64,000 bases of DNA from Candidatus Hecatella orcuttiae (GCA_002011035.2 MTLY02000002.1:186001-250000), one strand, 5' to 3'. Positions 25,757-35,183 are shown, numbered from the stretch's first letter. Numbers and translations: made by a program. Notes: a model not told the origin generated them from the letters alone.

Positions 25757-27417
25757 CCTCGCAGAGGCACAGCCCCTTCAGCTGCGGAACCTACCATTTT
25801 AGAGTACCTCAGAAGATAACCCCCTGCCACTTTAGGTTTAGGAGGCTTCCAAGCCTTCAGTCGCCTCTTCAGCTCTCCCGCCTTCAACCTCACCTCGAGT
25901 CTTCGGCGGGGTATGTCGATGATGATGAGGTCTCCGTCATGAATTACAGCAATAGGCCCGCCTTGAGCGGCTTCCGGGCTGATGTGGCCTATACAGGGGC
26001 CGGTGGTGGCTCCTGAAAATCTGCCGTCGGTGAGAAGAGCCACAGAGCTTTGGAGGCCCATTCCTTTGATGGCGGTGGTGGCTGCCAGCATTTCCCTCAT
26101 ACCCGGCCCGCCTTTTGGGCCCTCGTACCTGATGACCACAGCGGAGCTGGGAGGTATCCGACCGGTTAGAATGGCTGTAAGAGCGTCTTCTTCGCTGTCA
26201 TAGACTTTAGCTCTTCCTTTCCATCTGAGCATTTCCGCTACCACCGCCGACTGTTTAACCACAGCGCCTTCGGGAGCTAGGTTTCCTTTTAGAATGGCAA
26301 TGCCGCCCTCCCTGTGCACAGGGCGGTTGAGCGGCCGGATGACGTCTCTCCTCCTTGTTCGGGCTTTCTTCAGGTTTTCTTTCACCGTTCGCCCTGTCAC
26401 CGTCAGACAGTCTAGGTGAAGGAGAGGCGCCAGTTCCTTCATCACCGCGGGGATACCGCCCGCTTCATGAAGGTCCTTTACGTAGTAGGGCCCCGCGGGG
26501 TTAAGGTCGCAGAGGTGAGGAGTCTTCCGGCTCAGCCGGTCGAACGTGTCCAAGGCTAAAGGTAAGCCAGCTTCTCTGGCGACGGCCATGAGATGGAGGA
26601 CGGTGTTGGTGGAGCCTCCTAGAGCCATGTCCACCATGATGGCGTTTTCCAGCGATTTCCTCGTCACGATCTTTCTGGGAACTATGTCTTTCTGCAAAAG
26701 CATCATCACCTGACGGCCTGCTTCTTCAGCTATTCTATACCTTTCAGCCGAAACAGCCAGAGCAGTACCCCCATAGGGCAGAGTTAAACCCAAAGCCTCA
26801 GTCAGACATTGCATGGTATTAGCAGTGTACATTCCCGCGCAGGAACCTGGGCCTGGGCAGGCGCAAGCTTCCATCTCCCTGAGAATCTTTTCTGAGATAG
26901 CTCCCGCCTTGGCAGCGGAGACACTCTCAAACATTTCAGAGTAACTGAGAGAACGCCCCTCATACCAGCCGGGTAACATGGCCCCCCCGGAGACGAAGAT
27001 AGCCGGCAGGTTCAGCCTGCACATGGCCATCAGCATACCGGGAACTATCTTGTCGCAGGAAGATATGCAAACCAAGGCGTCGAAGCCGTGAGCGTTGACG
27101 GCCAGCTCCAAGGAGTCGGCGATAATTTCTCGGCTGGGAAGAGAGTTTCTCATACCCTCATGCCCCATGGCGATGCCGTCGCAGATGGCTATGGTGTTAA
27201 ACTCCAGTGGGGTTCCCCCTGCGGCCACCACTCCCTTTTTAACAGCCTCCGCCAAGCCTTTCAAATGCTGATGCCCTGGAACAACTTCCGTCCAAGAATT
27301 GGCTATGGCGACCAGAGGCTTTTCGAGGTCTTCATCCATCAGACCTACGGCTTTAAACAAAGCCCGGTGGGCTGCCCGCTCTATTCCTTCTACAACTTTT
27401 CGACTTCTAAGCTTCAT
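25753..27417 (-). CDS. ilvD: Dihydroxy-acid dehydratase
   Basis: A 554-residue Fe-S dehydratase in valine, isoleucine and leucine synthesis. Family blocks are [37 protein letters not shown] and [16 protein letters not shown], which contain the three cluster-binding cysteines, and [23 protein letters not shown] near the C-terminus. Length and ends agree with the family. No other branched-chain genes are adjacent. The MtmB-like gene lies 90 bases upstream on the same strand. Co-transcription is possible but would be functionally odd. Confidence 0.96.
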   Translation of the reverse strand: MKLRSRKVVEGIERAAHRALFKAVGLMDEDLEKPLVAIANSWTEVVPGHQHLKGLAEAVKKGVVAAGGTPLEFNTIAICDGIAMGHEGMRNSLPSREIIADSLELAVNAHGFDALVCISSCDKIVPGMLMAMCRLNLPAIFVSGGAMLPGWYEGRSLSYSEMFESVSAAKAGAISEKILREMEACACPGPGSCAGMYTANTMQCLTEALGLTLPYGGTALAVSAERYRIAEEAGRQVMMLLQKDIVPRKIVTRKSLENAIMVDMALGGSTNTVLHLMAVAREAGLPLALDTFDRLSRKTPHLCDLNPAGPYYVKDLHEAGGIPAVMKELAPLLHLDCLTVTGRTVKENLKKARTRRRDVIRPLNRPVHREGGIAILKGNLAPEGAVVKQSAVVAEMLRWKGRAKVYDSEEDALTAILTGRIPPSSAVVIRYEGPKGGPGMREMLAATTAIKGMGLQSSVALLTDGRFSGATTGPCIGHISPEAAQGGPIAVIHDGDLIIIDIPRRRLEVRLKAGELKRRLKAWKPPKPKVAGGYLLRYSKMVGSAAEGAVPLRG

Positions 27418-27507
27418 AGCTGAAAAACCTCCTTATTCTAAGTTAAACTTTTCCGCCGATCTCCACCTAGACAGCCACGAACGCCTTATCGCCACTCAGT
27501 TCAGCTT

Positions 27508-28899
27508 TCATGGTTTTTGGAGGCCTAGGTTTTCGAGTTCTTTCCACACTTTCTGGTAGATGGCCTGCCACTCCGGGGTGGGTTGGAGGGTTTTGAGGTC
27601 GGTGCACTGGGGGAAGCTGAGCCCTTTTGGGGGGCGGCGGAGGCGGTCCTCGTAGCGGGGCAGCAGCGCCTTCACCAGCTCGCAGGCCTCCCCCCGCCTG
27701 AGGCCCGCCGAGGCCTTGACCACCTCCGCGCAGAACCTGTTCTCCAACCCGCTGGCATAATCAGGAAACCTACAACCCGTAGGACGAGTGCCGAAGCCTG
27801 AAGCGCAGCCTGAAGCAGCATCACAAATTTCGAAGGCAGCTGTCTCGTAGAGAAGCATGTCCGTGCAGGGGCCGGCTGTTTGAGTGACAACCCCGGTGAT
27901 GATCGCGTGCGTGTTCAGAGTTTGAGCTTGCCGGCTGATGCTTTGCGCCCAGAGGGCTTCCCTTCCACAGTTGCCCAAGTATCTTAAGTCCAAAGTTGCA
28001 ACATCACCGTAGGTTCCCATGTGTGTCGCCATGTGCAAAATGAAGGCAGCTATCGCCTCCAAGGCGGCGCCTTCCGGTGAACCTGCATAGCCTCCGATCA
28101 TAGAGTGGTATCCAGGCTTGATCATGGCTCCGCAGGTGAGAGCATGAGCTGTCTTATGTAGCAGTTGGTAGCTTGTCACCAGAGGGTTCACAAGAAGGGG
28201 AATAGCGACGGTTAACGTCGGGTTAAACCCCTCAGGCATTCCCAGCCCGCCGAGCTGCCCGTACTCGGTGGGACTGGCTTCGGGTCCTTGAACAGGCATT
28301 CCCACCCTGTTCGCCCTCCTTAAGGCTTCCTTTATCAAGGCAGCTTCATAGGCTCCTAGCAGAGTTTCATAGGGGGTTCGGGCTCTGGGGCGGCGGCCCA
28401 GTATCGTGGCGGGGACTCCTCCGGCTATGATGTCGATCACCCGATATTGGGCGATGCTCTGCATGAGGGGGATGTACAGCTCCTCTGAAATCTCCAGCCC
28501 AAGGGGCGCCATTATTGCCCTCGGCCTAGTCTTGTCCTCTGGCTTTCGGGCTTTCATCGTCACCCTGTTTGCACCCGCCCCCAACTGTAGTTCGCTGGGC
28601 GCCTCGGCTAACACCGTCTTCAGCTCATCTTCTGTGAAATTGATGACCCGTTTGGTGTCGGAGCAGTACATTCCGGTTTCCACGGCCAGCTCAAAGCCGG
28701 CTTTCCAAAAATCGTTGGCCAAACCGTCATCGGTGTTTACCGGGTTTTCCGGGTCGCAAACACCCTTAAGCCCGTATTTCTCCAGTTTCTCCCTAATCTT
28801 TCCCGGAAAGATCTTCAACTCCCAGTTTTTCTTATCAACCACAGGGCCTGTGTGGGCTCTATCCAGAACATCTAGGAACGTGACTTTCACGCAAACCAC
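27508..28899 (-). CDS. Monomethylamine methyltransferase (MtmB) homologue without pyrrolysine
   Basis: A 463-residue protein that matches MtmB end to end: WKAGFELAVETGMYCSDTKRVI, PYETLLGAYEAALIKEA, the FGGYAGG-like segment MIGGYAGSPEG, AGPCTDMLLYE and the C-terminal TPEWQAIYQKVWKELENLGL. In methanogen MtmB an in-frame UAG encodes pyrrolysine at about residue 202 in GMGV-Pyl-GPE. Here the same place reads GMPVQGPEAS, with Gln204 encoded by CAA. This parallels the split between Pyl-containing MttB and Pyl-free glycine-betaine relatives, and suggests a corrinoid-dependent methyltransferase for another methylated amine or related substrate. No corrinoid protein (MtmC), MtbA or activase RamA is adjacent. 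Family assignment is firm, substrate unknown. Confidence 0.85.
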   Translation of the reverse strand: MVCVKVTFLDVLDRAHTGPVVDKKNWELKIFPGKIREKLEKYGLKGVCDPENPVNTDDGLANDFWKAGFELAVETGMYCSDTKRVINFTEDELKTVLAEAPSELQLGAGANRVTMKARKPEDKTRPRAIMAPLGLEISEELYIPLMQSIAQYRVIDIIAGGVPATILGRRPRARTPYETLLGAYEAALIKEALRRANRVGMPVQGPEASPTEYGQLGGLGMPEGFNPTLTVAIPLLVNPLVTSYQLLHKTAHALTCGAMIKPGYHSMIGGYAGSPEGAALEAIAAFILHMATHMGTYGDVATLDLRYLGNCGREALWAQSISRQAQTLNTHAIITGVVTQTAGPCTDMLLYETAAFEICDAASGCASGFGTRPTGCRFPDYASGLENRFCAEVVKASAGLRRGEACELVKALLPRYEDRLRRPPKGLSFPQCTDLKTLQPTPEWQAIYQKVWKELENLGLQKP

Positions 28900-28930
28900 C
28901 TTTTAAGGAAGATAAGGGCGAGCGGAGATA

Positions 28931-29440
28931 TTATAGATTTTTATGTTTCTGCGCAAGCTCAGCGTACATTTCAACGCCTTTCCTTATTCTGCCCATATGC
29001 TGATCGGTGATCTTTTTTACAACTTTAGCCGGAATACCTAAAGCCAACGATCCAACCGGAATCCTTGTCTTCTCGGTCACCACGGAGCCAGCTGCTACAA
29101 CACATGATTCACCTATCTCAACGCCGTTAAGGACCACAGCGCCTATGCCGATGAGGACGTTGTTCCCTATCTTGCATCCGTGGAGAACTACGCGATGCCC
29201 GATTATGGCATTATCGCCCACATAGGTTGGGTAACCTTCATCCACGTGTAAAACAGAGTTGTCTTGGATGCAGGTTTTCTTGCCGATGACGATTTCGTCC
29301 AAATCTGCCCGTATTACTGTGTTATACCATATGCTGGAGTGTTCACTCACAGTCACGCTGCCGATTAGGGTGGCATTGGGAGCTATGAAGCATGTTTTGT
29401 GAACCTTAGGCTTCCTTCCGTAAAAATCTAAGAGTGTCAA
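28931..29440 (-). CDS. Gamma-class carbonic anhydrase-like protein
   Basis: A 169-residue left-handed beta-helix protein built from hexapeptide repeats. The metal-binding histidines appear in the expected places (VLHVDEGYPTYVGDNAIIGHRVVLHGCKIG), and a C-terminal alpha helix closes the trimer. YrdA/PaaY/CamH-type members have these His residues but lack the acidic loop of Cam, and several show only weak carbonic anhydrase activity. It lies 31 bases upstream of the MtmB-like gene on the same strand. A CO2/bicarbonate link to methyl metabolism is possible but only inferred. Confidence 0.85.
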   Translation of the reverse strand: MTLLDFYGRKPKVHKTCFIAPNATLIGSVTVSEHSSIWYNTVIRADLDEIVIGKKTCIQDNSVLHVDEGYPTYVGDNAIIGHRVVLHGCKIGNNVLIGIGAVVLNGVEIGESCVVAAGSVVTEKTRIPVGSLALGIPAKVVKKITDQHMGRIRKGVEMYAELAQKHKNL

Positions 29441-29587
29441 TCTTCACACCCAGTCTTCTCTCATGGTTAAGCTTATTAGATAAGGGGTATACGTTTCAGT
29501 TTTTCGTCTCTAGCCAATTTTTACAATCAGCCTACCCGGATTGTTCGCCGAAAATATGAAGTGGAAAATCACCTGATGGAAATCTGG

Positions 29588-29617
29588 AAAAAAGGCGTTG
29601 CTCAGCCTTTAAGGCTG
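29588..29617 (-). terminator. Terminator for the Alba operon
   Basis: Read on the minus strand, CAGCCTT-A-AAGGCTG (29617-29603) forms a 7-bp hairpin that includes the stop codon of the small gene above it. An uninterrupted run of six T follows at 29593-29588. Hairpin plus oligo-T is a reasonable archaeal terminator. Confidence 0.5.
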
Positions 29618-29968
29618 GGAGATGCTCGACTTATCTTTCAGTTTGTCCTTTGTATCCAGCAAGTAGTTTGGTATGCGGAGCTGAGCCACTAGGCTGCCTT
29701 TTTTGGTTATGCGGAAAACGGCGTGGTTTTTTGTTTTTCCGCGGCATTGGATGGTTAAGGTTTTACATGCTGACTTTGACTTTTCGTTTTCTCTCGCTTC
29801 AACAATTTTTTGGAGGAACTTGTCGAGGCTGATGCCATGTTTTTGGGAGATCCGGGTGACATAGGTGAAAAGTCTCTTATCATAGTAGGAATGCCATGGG
29901 CTGGGAGGTCGGCCTCTTTCTCCATCCGTTATTTTACTCCACACAATCCGCATGACGTTTACCGGCAT
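29609..29968 (-). CDS. Small basic protein of unknown function, linked to Alba
   Basis: A 119-residue protein rich in Lys and Arg. I do not recognise the family. It has an N-terminal part with YYDKRLFTYVTRISQKHGISLDKFLQK, which looks like a helix pair, and a beta-rich second half ending VAQLRIPNYLL. No metal or catalytic motif is visible. It starts nine bases after the stop of Alba, in the same transcription unit, and its end is embedded in a terminator hairpin. The operon position and basic character suggest nucleic-acid binding. This is inference only. Confidence 0.6.
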   Translation of the reverse strand: MPVNVMRIVWSKITDGERGRPPSPWHSYYDKRLFTYVTRISQKHGISLDKFLQKIVEARENEKSKSACKTLTIQCRGKTKNHAVFRITKKGSLVAQLRIPNYLLDTKDKLKDKSSISQP

Positions 29969-29976
29969 GTTTTAAG

Positions 29977-30255
29977 TTACACGCTTAACGTGATCTCGAT
30001 GGTTGAAATGTTCCTCGTTCCACCTTCACGAAGCTGCACAGTGTCGGTTCCTAGGTTTATTCTGCTTACTTTCAAGTCTTTCATGAACCTGCTTCTGGTT
30101 ATTTCCGCCACATCCACGGCCGTGGTTATGGCTTGTCCTCTCGCCTTCAACGTAACTTCCTTAGTGTCAGGTGTGTTGAAGCAGGTTATGACGGTGAGGA
30201 CGTAGTTCATAGGCGGCTTTCTTCCAATGAAGATGGTGTTTTGCTCCTTAGACAC
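29977..30255 (-). CDS. albA: Alba DNA/RNA-binding chromatin protein
   Basis: A 92-residue dimeric protein that coats DNA and also binds RNA. It has a GTG start preceded by GGAGGAGGAA. IFIGRKPPMNYVLTVIT is the nearly invariant N-terminus, with the DNA-contacting lysine region, and VTLKARGQAITTAVDVAEITRSRF is the core helix. The C-terminal beta-hairpin (LREGGTRNISTIEITL) contacts the minor groove. A clear TATA box lies upstream. A small unknown gene follows in the operon. Confidence 0.96.
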   Translation of the reverse strand: MSKEQNTIFIGRKPPMNYVLTVITCFNTPDTKEVTLKARGQAITTAVDVAEITRSRFMKDLKVSRINLGTDTVQLREGGTRNISTIEITLSV

Positions 30256-30311
30256 TTTTCCGGTTCCTCCTCCACCATGGCCCTCGATGAACGTAGTTTA
30301 GGGCCTTAAAG

Positions 30312-30319
30312 TATATAAG
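30312..30319 (-). promoter_or_regulatory. TATA box for the Alba operon
   Basis: On the minus strand CTTATATA (30319-30312) lies in a short A/T block. Transcription would start near 30290, giving a leader of about 35 bases before the GTG at 30255. The start is helped by a GGAGGAGG ribosome-binding stretch just upstream of it. Confidence 0.55.
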
Positions 30320-30397
30320 GAAATGCTAAAAGAACCAGTTAAACGTTGAGAAACCATAACGAGAGCCGCCTAGGTGAGCCTATGGGAGCTGAATTTT

Positions 30398-31612
30398 TCA
30401 AGCTCTACCTTTGGAAGACACTATCTTGATTACGTCTCTATGCTTGATCCGGTAGTCTTCGCCAACCCGCCTCTTGCTCTTAGCTTCCACAGCGTAGATG
30501 AAAGTTTCAGCCAGTTCGCTGTGAATCATGCCAGCCAAATCCCTCGCTCCCGTGTCTGGAGGCACCAAATAACAGTCAGGGAGGACTCTTCCTTCGTGGT
30601 CTGTGAGTTTCTCCACATCTTCCACGGGAAAAATGGCGACCATTCCTAGGAGGCGGAAGAGAGCAAAGTCTAGGGCTTCCTGAACTCCCGTGGAGCCGAA
30701 CTTCTTCAACACTTTCTCTTCCACAGCGCGGAGAGCGGAAGTTTGTTCAACTGTAAGCTTCTGAGGTTGGAGGATTTTAAACTCCTTGTCCCCCGGCTTG
30801 TATTCTATCATTCCCTTCTCATCCGCTCTCCGAAGGACCAGTTCCGCCTCAGCGCTACAAGGCACCACAGCGTAGCCAGCCTCCCTCAGCCTAGCCACAT
30901 TTTCTTCAGCCGGCTCAAGGTCTATCTTGTTAGCAACGATCAGGAGAGGTTTGGCGAGTTTCCGAAGCCTCTTAGCTAGGTTTTGAAGCTCCCCCTCGGT
31001 CCACCGGGTGGGCTTCTTAGCTTGAAGACCCAACTCGTCGACAGCCCTGAACACGTCCTGTCTTCGAATCTGAAGGCCGGCTAGCTTTTCTGAGAGAACT
31101 CCTACGATGTTCTCCCCCAACGTCTCGGCTTTCCTAGCGATTCTATCCCAGTCTTTTTTGAGAATCTGGAAAATCCACATGTCAAACTCCTTCTCGAGGA
31201 AGGCTACATCTTGAAGGGGGTCGTTAAGCCCGGGTTTGCAGGGTTTTCCATCCATGTCCGTGGACCCAGCAGCATCCACCACCAGCAGAAGCACGTCCGC
31301 CTTCCTAACCTCGTCGAGAAACTGGTTTCCCAAACCTCTCCCTTCCCAAGCTCCGGGAACCAGCCCCGGGCAGTCAACCATTTTGACTGGGATGAAGCGG
31401 CGTCCTCCAATGCAGGCGGAGTTCACCGGGTTGTCTTGGACGCCGAACTCACGGCACACGCAGTCCACGGCCACGTAGGTAATGCCCACATTGGCCTTGA
31501 CGGTGGTGAAGGGGTAGTTGGCTATAGGCACGGAGGCTAGAGTGGCGGCGGAAAAGAAAGTACTCTTGCCCACATTGGGCTTTCCAGCCAAACCGATGAG
31601 AGGATTTCGCAA
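30398..31612 (-). CDS. ychF: YchF/OBG-family GTPase/ATPase
   Basis: A 404-residue P-loop protein: G1 GKPNVGKSTFF (residues ~11-21), G3 DCPGLVPG and G4 NKID. A helical insert and a C-terminal TGS domain (DVIKIVSSKGRA) follow. This archaeal branch, related to YchF/Ola1, binds ribosomes and in several members prefers ATP. The TGS domain and ribosome association are known from the family; no ligand preference can be read here. It is a monocistronic-looking gene between Alba and the second B12-radical SAM gene, all on the minus strand. Confidence 0.93.
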   Translation of the reverse strand: MRNPLIGLAGKPNVGKSTFFSAATLASVPIANYPFTTVKANVGITYVAVDCVCREFGVQDNPVNSACIGGRRFIPVKMVDCPGLVPGAWEGRGLGNQFLDEVRKADVLLLVVDAAGSTDMDGKPCKPGLNDPLQDVAFLEKEFDMWIFQILKKDWDRIARKAETLGENIVGVLSEKLAGLQIRRQDVFRAVDELGLQAKKPTRWTEGELQNLAKRLRKLAKPLLIVANKIDLEPAEENVARLREAGYAVVPCSAEAELVLRRADEKGMIEYKPGDKEFKILQPQKLTVEQTSALRAVEEKVLKKFGSTGVQEALDFALFRLLGMVAIFPVEDVEKLTDHEGRVLPDCYLVPPDTGARDLAGMIHSELAETFIYAVEAKSKRRVGEDYRIKHRDVIKIVSSKGRA

Positions 31613-31709
31613 AACCGTCTTCCCCGTCTTCCTGAAGAGGCTGCTTCACCTTAACCTAATTACTTTTCTACACTTAAAACAAGCGACGGGAGGGGTCTGT
31701 TCTCGCCTT

Positions 31710-33029
31710 TCAAGCCGACTTGGCGGGGAAAATGTCGGCTATGGTTTGGTCGCAGAGAGAGCTGAGGTCGTTGAACACTTGTTCAATCTGGTCGATGGAG
31801 AGGTGGCGGGTTGTGAACAAAGGTGTGACAAAGTCGTATCTGTCAGTGTCCTCCGACAGGATGGATATTCCCAGCTCATTGGCGTAGGTGCGAAGGTAGG
31901 TTCCCGGGAAAGGTGTGGTCATGGAAAGAACTAAGTGGGCGCCCATTCCCTTCAACTCCTTCATCAATTTTTCAGTTTCCTTCAACGTCTCCAAAGTGTC
32001 CTCTGGGAAAGGCATCATAAAGTTACAGAACGTGGATATCCCCGCCTCCACCGACCGTCTCACCGCCCTCTTAACCTGCTCCACCGTTATGCCTTTCCGA
32101 ATGTGGTTCAGGATCCTCTGAGACCCAGACTCAACTCCGTATTGAATGCAAACACATCCGGAGCGAGCCATTTCCTGAACCACATCCCTGCTCACCGTGT
32201 TCACTCTAGCCTCACATGACCATCCGACTTTCACACCCAGCTCCCATATGCCGCGGCATATTTTTTCAGTCCTATCTCTGAACACGGTGAAGGTATCGTC
32301 GGCAATGAAGAAATAGTCGACACCAAACCTGTTGATAAGCTGCCTCATCTCAGCCACCACATCCTCGTGGCTTCGAACACGATACCTGCCTCCGGACAAT
32401 GTCCCCGCTGAGCAAAAGATGCAGTTGTAAGGACAACCCCTACTCGTCACCAGGGTGCCAGGTATCTTGTAGAGCCTCATGGAAAACAGATGCCGCGCTG
32501 GGTAGGGAAGACCGTCGAGATTCTGGATCAATGGTCGGTCTGGGTTGTTTACCACCTTTCCGTCCTTTTTGTAGCTGATGCCTTGAACTTCATGCAGCCG
32601 CCTATCTCCCTTCAGCAGTCGGCTTGCAAGCTCCAGCATCGTGGCTTCTCCCTCCCGGCGGACGACAATATCAACCTGCGGATTTGCAAGGGTTTCCTCG
32701 GCTGTAAAAGTGACATGCGGACCTCCTAGGATGGTACAGATCTCCGTGTTCAGTTCCTTAGCGGCTTTCGCGATCTTCAAAGCGTTTTTGTAGGTGAGAG
32801 TGTTCGCTGTTATCCCGACGAGTTTAGGCTGGTGACGACTGACTTCGGATTTGAACGCGTCCTCTTCCATTTTCACTATCGCCATGTCGACGACATGGGT
32901 GTCGAAACCGTGAAAGAGAAGGTTTGAGGCGATGTAGCCGAGACCTAAAGGCGGGCAGAAAACAGCTTCCTCCACGTAGTCCGCCATGGTTTTAGGCAAA
33001 GGCGGCTGCACCAAGAGGACATCAGCCAT
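31710..33029 (-). CDS. Cobalamin-binding-domain radical SAM protein (second in window)
   Basis: A 439-residue protein with N-terminal B12-like domain (PPLGLGYIASNLLFHG, ILGGPHVTFTAEE), then the radical SAM site SRGCPYNCIFCSAG (near residue 198), a barrel with YGVESGSQRILNHIRKG and a C-terminal domain. It is similar in plan to the protein at 22573, but the two are well diverged. FNTLTYKN-type and MMPFPEDTLETL segments put it in the broad class that includes methylases and lipid-modifying enzymes. It is flanked by unrelated genes, so context does not identify the substrate. Confidence 0.85.
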   Translation of the reverse strand: MADVLLVQPPLPKTMADYVEEAVFCPPLGLGYIASNLLFHGFDTHVVDMAIVKMEEDAFKSEVSRHQPKLVGITANTLTYKNALKIAKAAKELNTEICTILGGPHVTFTAEETLANPQVDIVVRREGEATMLELASRLLKGDRRLHEVQGISYKKDGKVVNNPDRPLIQNLDGLPYPARHLFSMRLYKIPGTLVTSRGCPYNCIFCSAGTLSGGRYRVRSHEDVVAEMRQLINRFGVDYFFIADDTFTVFRDRTEKICRGIWELGVKVGWSCEARVNTVSRDVVQEMARSGCVCIQYGVESGSQRILNHIRKGITVEQVKRAVRRSVEAGISTFCNFMMPFPEDTLETLKETEKLMKELKGMGAHLVLSMTTPFPGTYLRTYANELGISILSEDTDRYDFVTPLFTTRHLSIDQIEQVFNDLSSLCDQTIADIFPAKSA

Positions 33030-33167
33030 CTATCACATCCCTCAAAGGAAGAGAAGACTTTTCATGGAAAACGCGGAACGGATAATTAAACACGTCTTTT
33101 TTCAAACCAGTCCTAGGATAGGTGATCAAAGAAGCCACGGCTTTCTACTCCGCTTAAACCTTCCTTT

Positions 33168-34442
33168 CTAAGAGCTTTGCTTAGCCGTGAAGAAACTGTT
33201 AGGAGGAAGGTCGGAGTAAACAGTGAGGCCTGGAGCTATTCGAGTGTAAGGGCCCACTTGAACGCCGGGCATGAGGCTGACATTGACTCCTGTCTGAACG
33301 TGGTCTCCCAAGATTGCTCCCAGCTTTCTCAAGCCGCTGTCCACTTTCACCCCTTTCACCGTGATTTTCACAGTTTCGCCGTCAAGCCTCACGTTCCCCA
33401 CCACCGTCCCAGCCCCGAGGTTGCAGTTTTCCCCGAGGATGCTGTCGCCCACGTAGGAGAGATGGGGAACGCGGGCGCCATCCATGAGGATACTATTCTT
33501 AACCTCACACCCCTGCCCCACAAAGGCATTTCTGCCGATGACAGTGAAAGAGCGTATGTAGGCGTTAGGACCGACGGTGCTGCCCTCCCCAAAGAAAGCA
33601 GGGCCTTCTACGTAGGTTCCAGCCCTCAAACAGGCTCCAGCTTCAACCCTCACAGGCCCCTTAATCCTAACTCCTCTATCAACTCGACCTTTCCTCAAAG
33701 GTTTAAGCTTCTTCAGAGCCCTTTTATTGGCTTCCAAAAGGTCCCAAGGTCTGCCTATGTCCAGCCATTCTTCGCTGCTGAATTTTACTGCATAGAAAGG
33801 CTCAGACTCCTCTTGGATCATCCTGTTAACGGCGTCCGTTAGTTCGATTTCCCCCCGAGACGACCTCCGAACATCTCTCAACGCCTTGAAAATTTTTTGG
33901 GTGAAAACATAGACCCCCGCGTTGGCGAGGTTGGAAAGCGGCCTCTTCGGCTTCTCCACGATGTTAAGGACGTTTCCCTGAGAGCCGAGTTTGACGACGC
34001 CATATTGTTGGGGGTTCTCAACTTCAACCACCCCCATGAGGCCTGAAAGTTTTTCCCCGTCCTTCTTCCATACGTTCCTCAGTCTCTCCAAGGCTTGAGG
34101 TTTGAGGTAAAGGTCTCCGTATACGGTGAGAAATTCCTCGGCTTCGAGGAAACGTTCAACGGAGTTTAGGGCGTTTCCCGTTCCTTTCTCCTTTTTTTGA
34201 GAAACATGGTGAACCGTTAAACTCGGATGTGATGTTTCACTCAAGGTTTCTCTAATTTTTTCTCCGAGGTAGCCTACCACCAGAAAGACCTCATCCACAC
34301 CTACATGCTTCACGGCTTTTAGGAGGTGAAGGAGAAGGGGGACACCGGCTACAGGGAGCAGGGATTTCGGTTTAGTCCAAGTGAGAGGCCTAAGCCGAAC
34401 GCCTTCTCCCGCTGCCAAGATGACTGCTTTCAACTTTTCCAT
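33168..34442 (-). CDS. GlmU-like bifunctional sugar-1-phosphate nucleotidyltransferase / acetyltransferase
   Basis: A 424-residue enzyme. The N-terminal nucleotidyltransferase has AAGEGVRLRPLTWTKPKSLLPVAG, the activated-sugar-binding YGDLYL and the ADAVNRM-like LTDAVNRMI. The C-terminal ~180 residues are left-handed beta-helix repeats ending ...TRIAPGLTVYSDLPP, as in acetyltransferases. This is the layout of archaeal UDP-GlcNAc pyrophosphorylase/GlcN-1-P acetyltransferases such as ST0452. The product feeds surface glycans and lipids. Related archaeal enzymes also use dTTP and glucose-1-P, so the exact sugar is not certain. Confidence 0.88.
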   Translation of the reverse strand: MEKLKAVILAAGEGVRLRPLTWTKPKSLLPVAGVPLLLHLLKAVKHVGVDEVFLVVGYLGEKIRETLSETSHPSLTVHHVSQKKEKGTGNALNSVERFLEAEEFLTVYGDLYLKPQALERLRNVWKKDGEKLSGLMGVVEVENPQQYGVVKLGSQGNVLNIVEKPKRPLSNLANAGVYVFTQKIFKALRDVRRSSRGEIELTDAVNRMIQEESEPFYAVKFSSEEWLDIGRPWDLLEANKRALKKLKPLRKGRVDRGVRIKGPVRVEAGACLRAGTYVEGPAFFGEGSTVGPNAYIRSFTVIGRNAFVGQGCEVKNSILMDGARVPHLSYVGDSILGENCNLGAGTVVGNVRLDGETVKITVKGVKVDSGLRKLGAILGDHVQTGVNVSLMPGVQVGPYTRIAPGLTVYSDLPPNSFFTAKQSS

Positions 34443-34487
34443 CCATCAAACTTAGGTTTGTTGAAAAATTAAAATATGCTGACAACG

Positions 34488-35108
34488 TTAAGCAGCCACA
34501 AGCTTCGGTTCTTCATACGTAGAAGGCATGGCTAAAAGCTTACTCTTTCTGACACCAACATGTCTTAGCGGGAGAATTTTAGTGGATTTGTTGTATATTT
34601 CTGAAGCAACCTTACCTAAGACCAGCTCTTGGACCAGTTGATCGAAATTCAAAGTTTTACTTTTCTCTTGGATGACTTCTTGAGCTATTGTCCTTATGGC
34701 TGTCTCTTGGGATGGATTAGCCCTTCTCTTTGTGAAGGCTGTTGCCAGAATCCTAAGCTTAAACCCGTCCTTGGTGGTGGTGTCCACTACCGCGTCCACC
34801 TTGGAGCTCCAACGGCGGACGAGACTTCGCAGGTACTCCCGAGCATACTCATGGCCTTTGAACACGGTTTCCGCCTTAGCGCCTTCCACCTTCACGACTT
34901 GGAAGAAAATCTTGATGCTCATGTGGGAAACATTCTGCTTGGTTAAATCATAGAGAGTTGTTTCCACAACTCTCCCCATCAAATGCTGACTGTCAGAGGC
35001 AGGGAGGAGGGCGATTTCATGGCCTCCGAAATAGGGGGGTGCATAGGCTGTGAACCATGTTTTTAAACGCCACTTATCTCGGATTTTCCCCCTTTTCTGA
35101 GACGACAA
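34488..35108 (-). CDS. rps3ae: 30S ribosomal protein S3Ae
   Basis: A 206-residue small-subunit ribosomal protein found in archaea and eukaryotes. DKWRLKTWFTAYAPPYFGG at the N-terminus, GRVVETTLYDLT, and the ARATAFTKRRA-like ATAFTKRRANPSQ are typical. Length agrees with archaeal S3Ae. The next upstream gene on the same strand is SerRS, 75 bases away, so they may form a translation operon. Confidence 0.95.
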   Translation of the reverse strand: MSSQKRGKIRDKWRLKTWFTAYAPPYFGGHEIALLPASDSQHLMGRVVETTLYDLTKQNVSHMSIKIFFQVVKVEGAKAETVFKGHEYAREYLRSLVRRWSSKVDAVVDTTTKDGFKLRILATAFTKRRANPSQETAIRTIAQEVIQEKSKTLNFDQLVQELVLGKVASEIYNKSTKILPLRHVGVRKSKLLAMPSTYEEPKLVAA

Positions 35109-35183
35109 GCTTCACCACCAAAGCTCAATGAATATCGAAGTAGAAGTTTATAAGACTATAGGGAAGACTTTCTCAGAAAACTG

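Noticed and set aside
33177-33842. 221-codon plus-strand frame
   Set aside because: It is antisense to the GlmU-like gene, whose hexapeptide repeats produce long open frames on the other strand.
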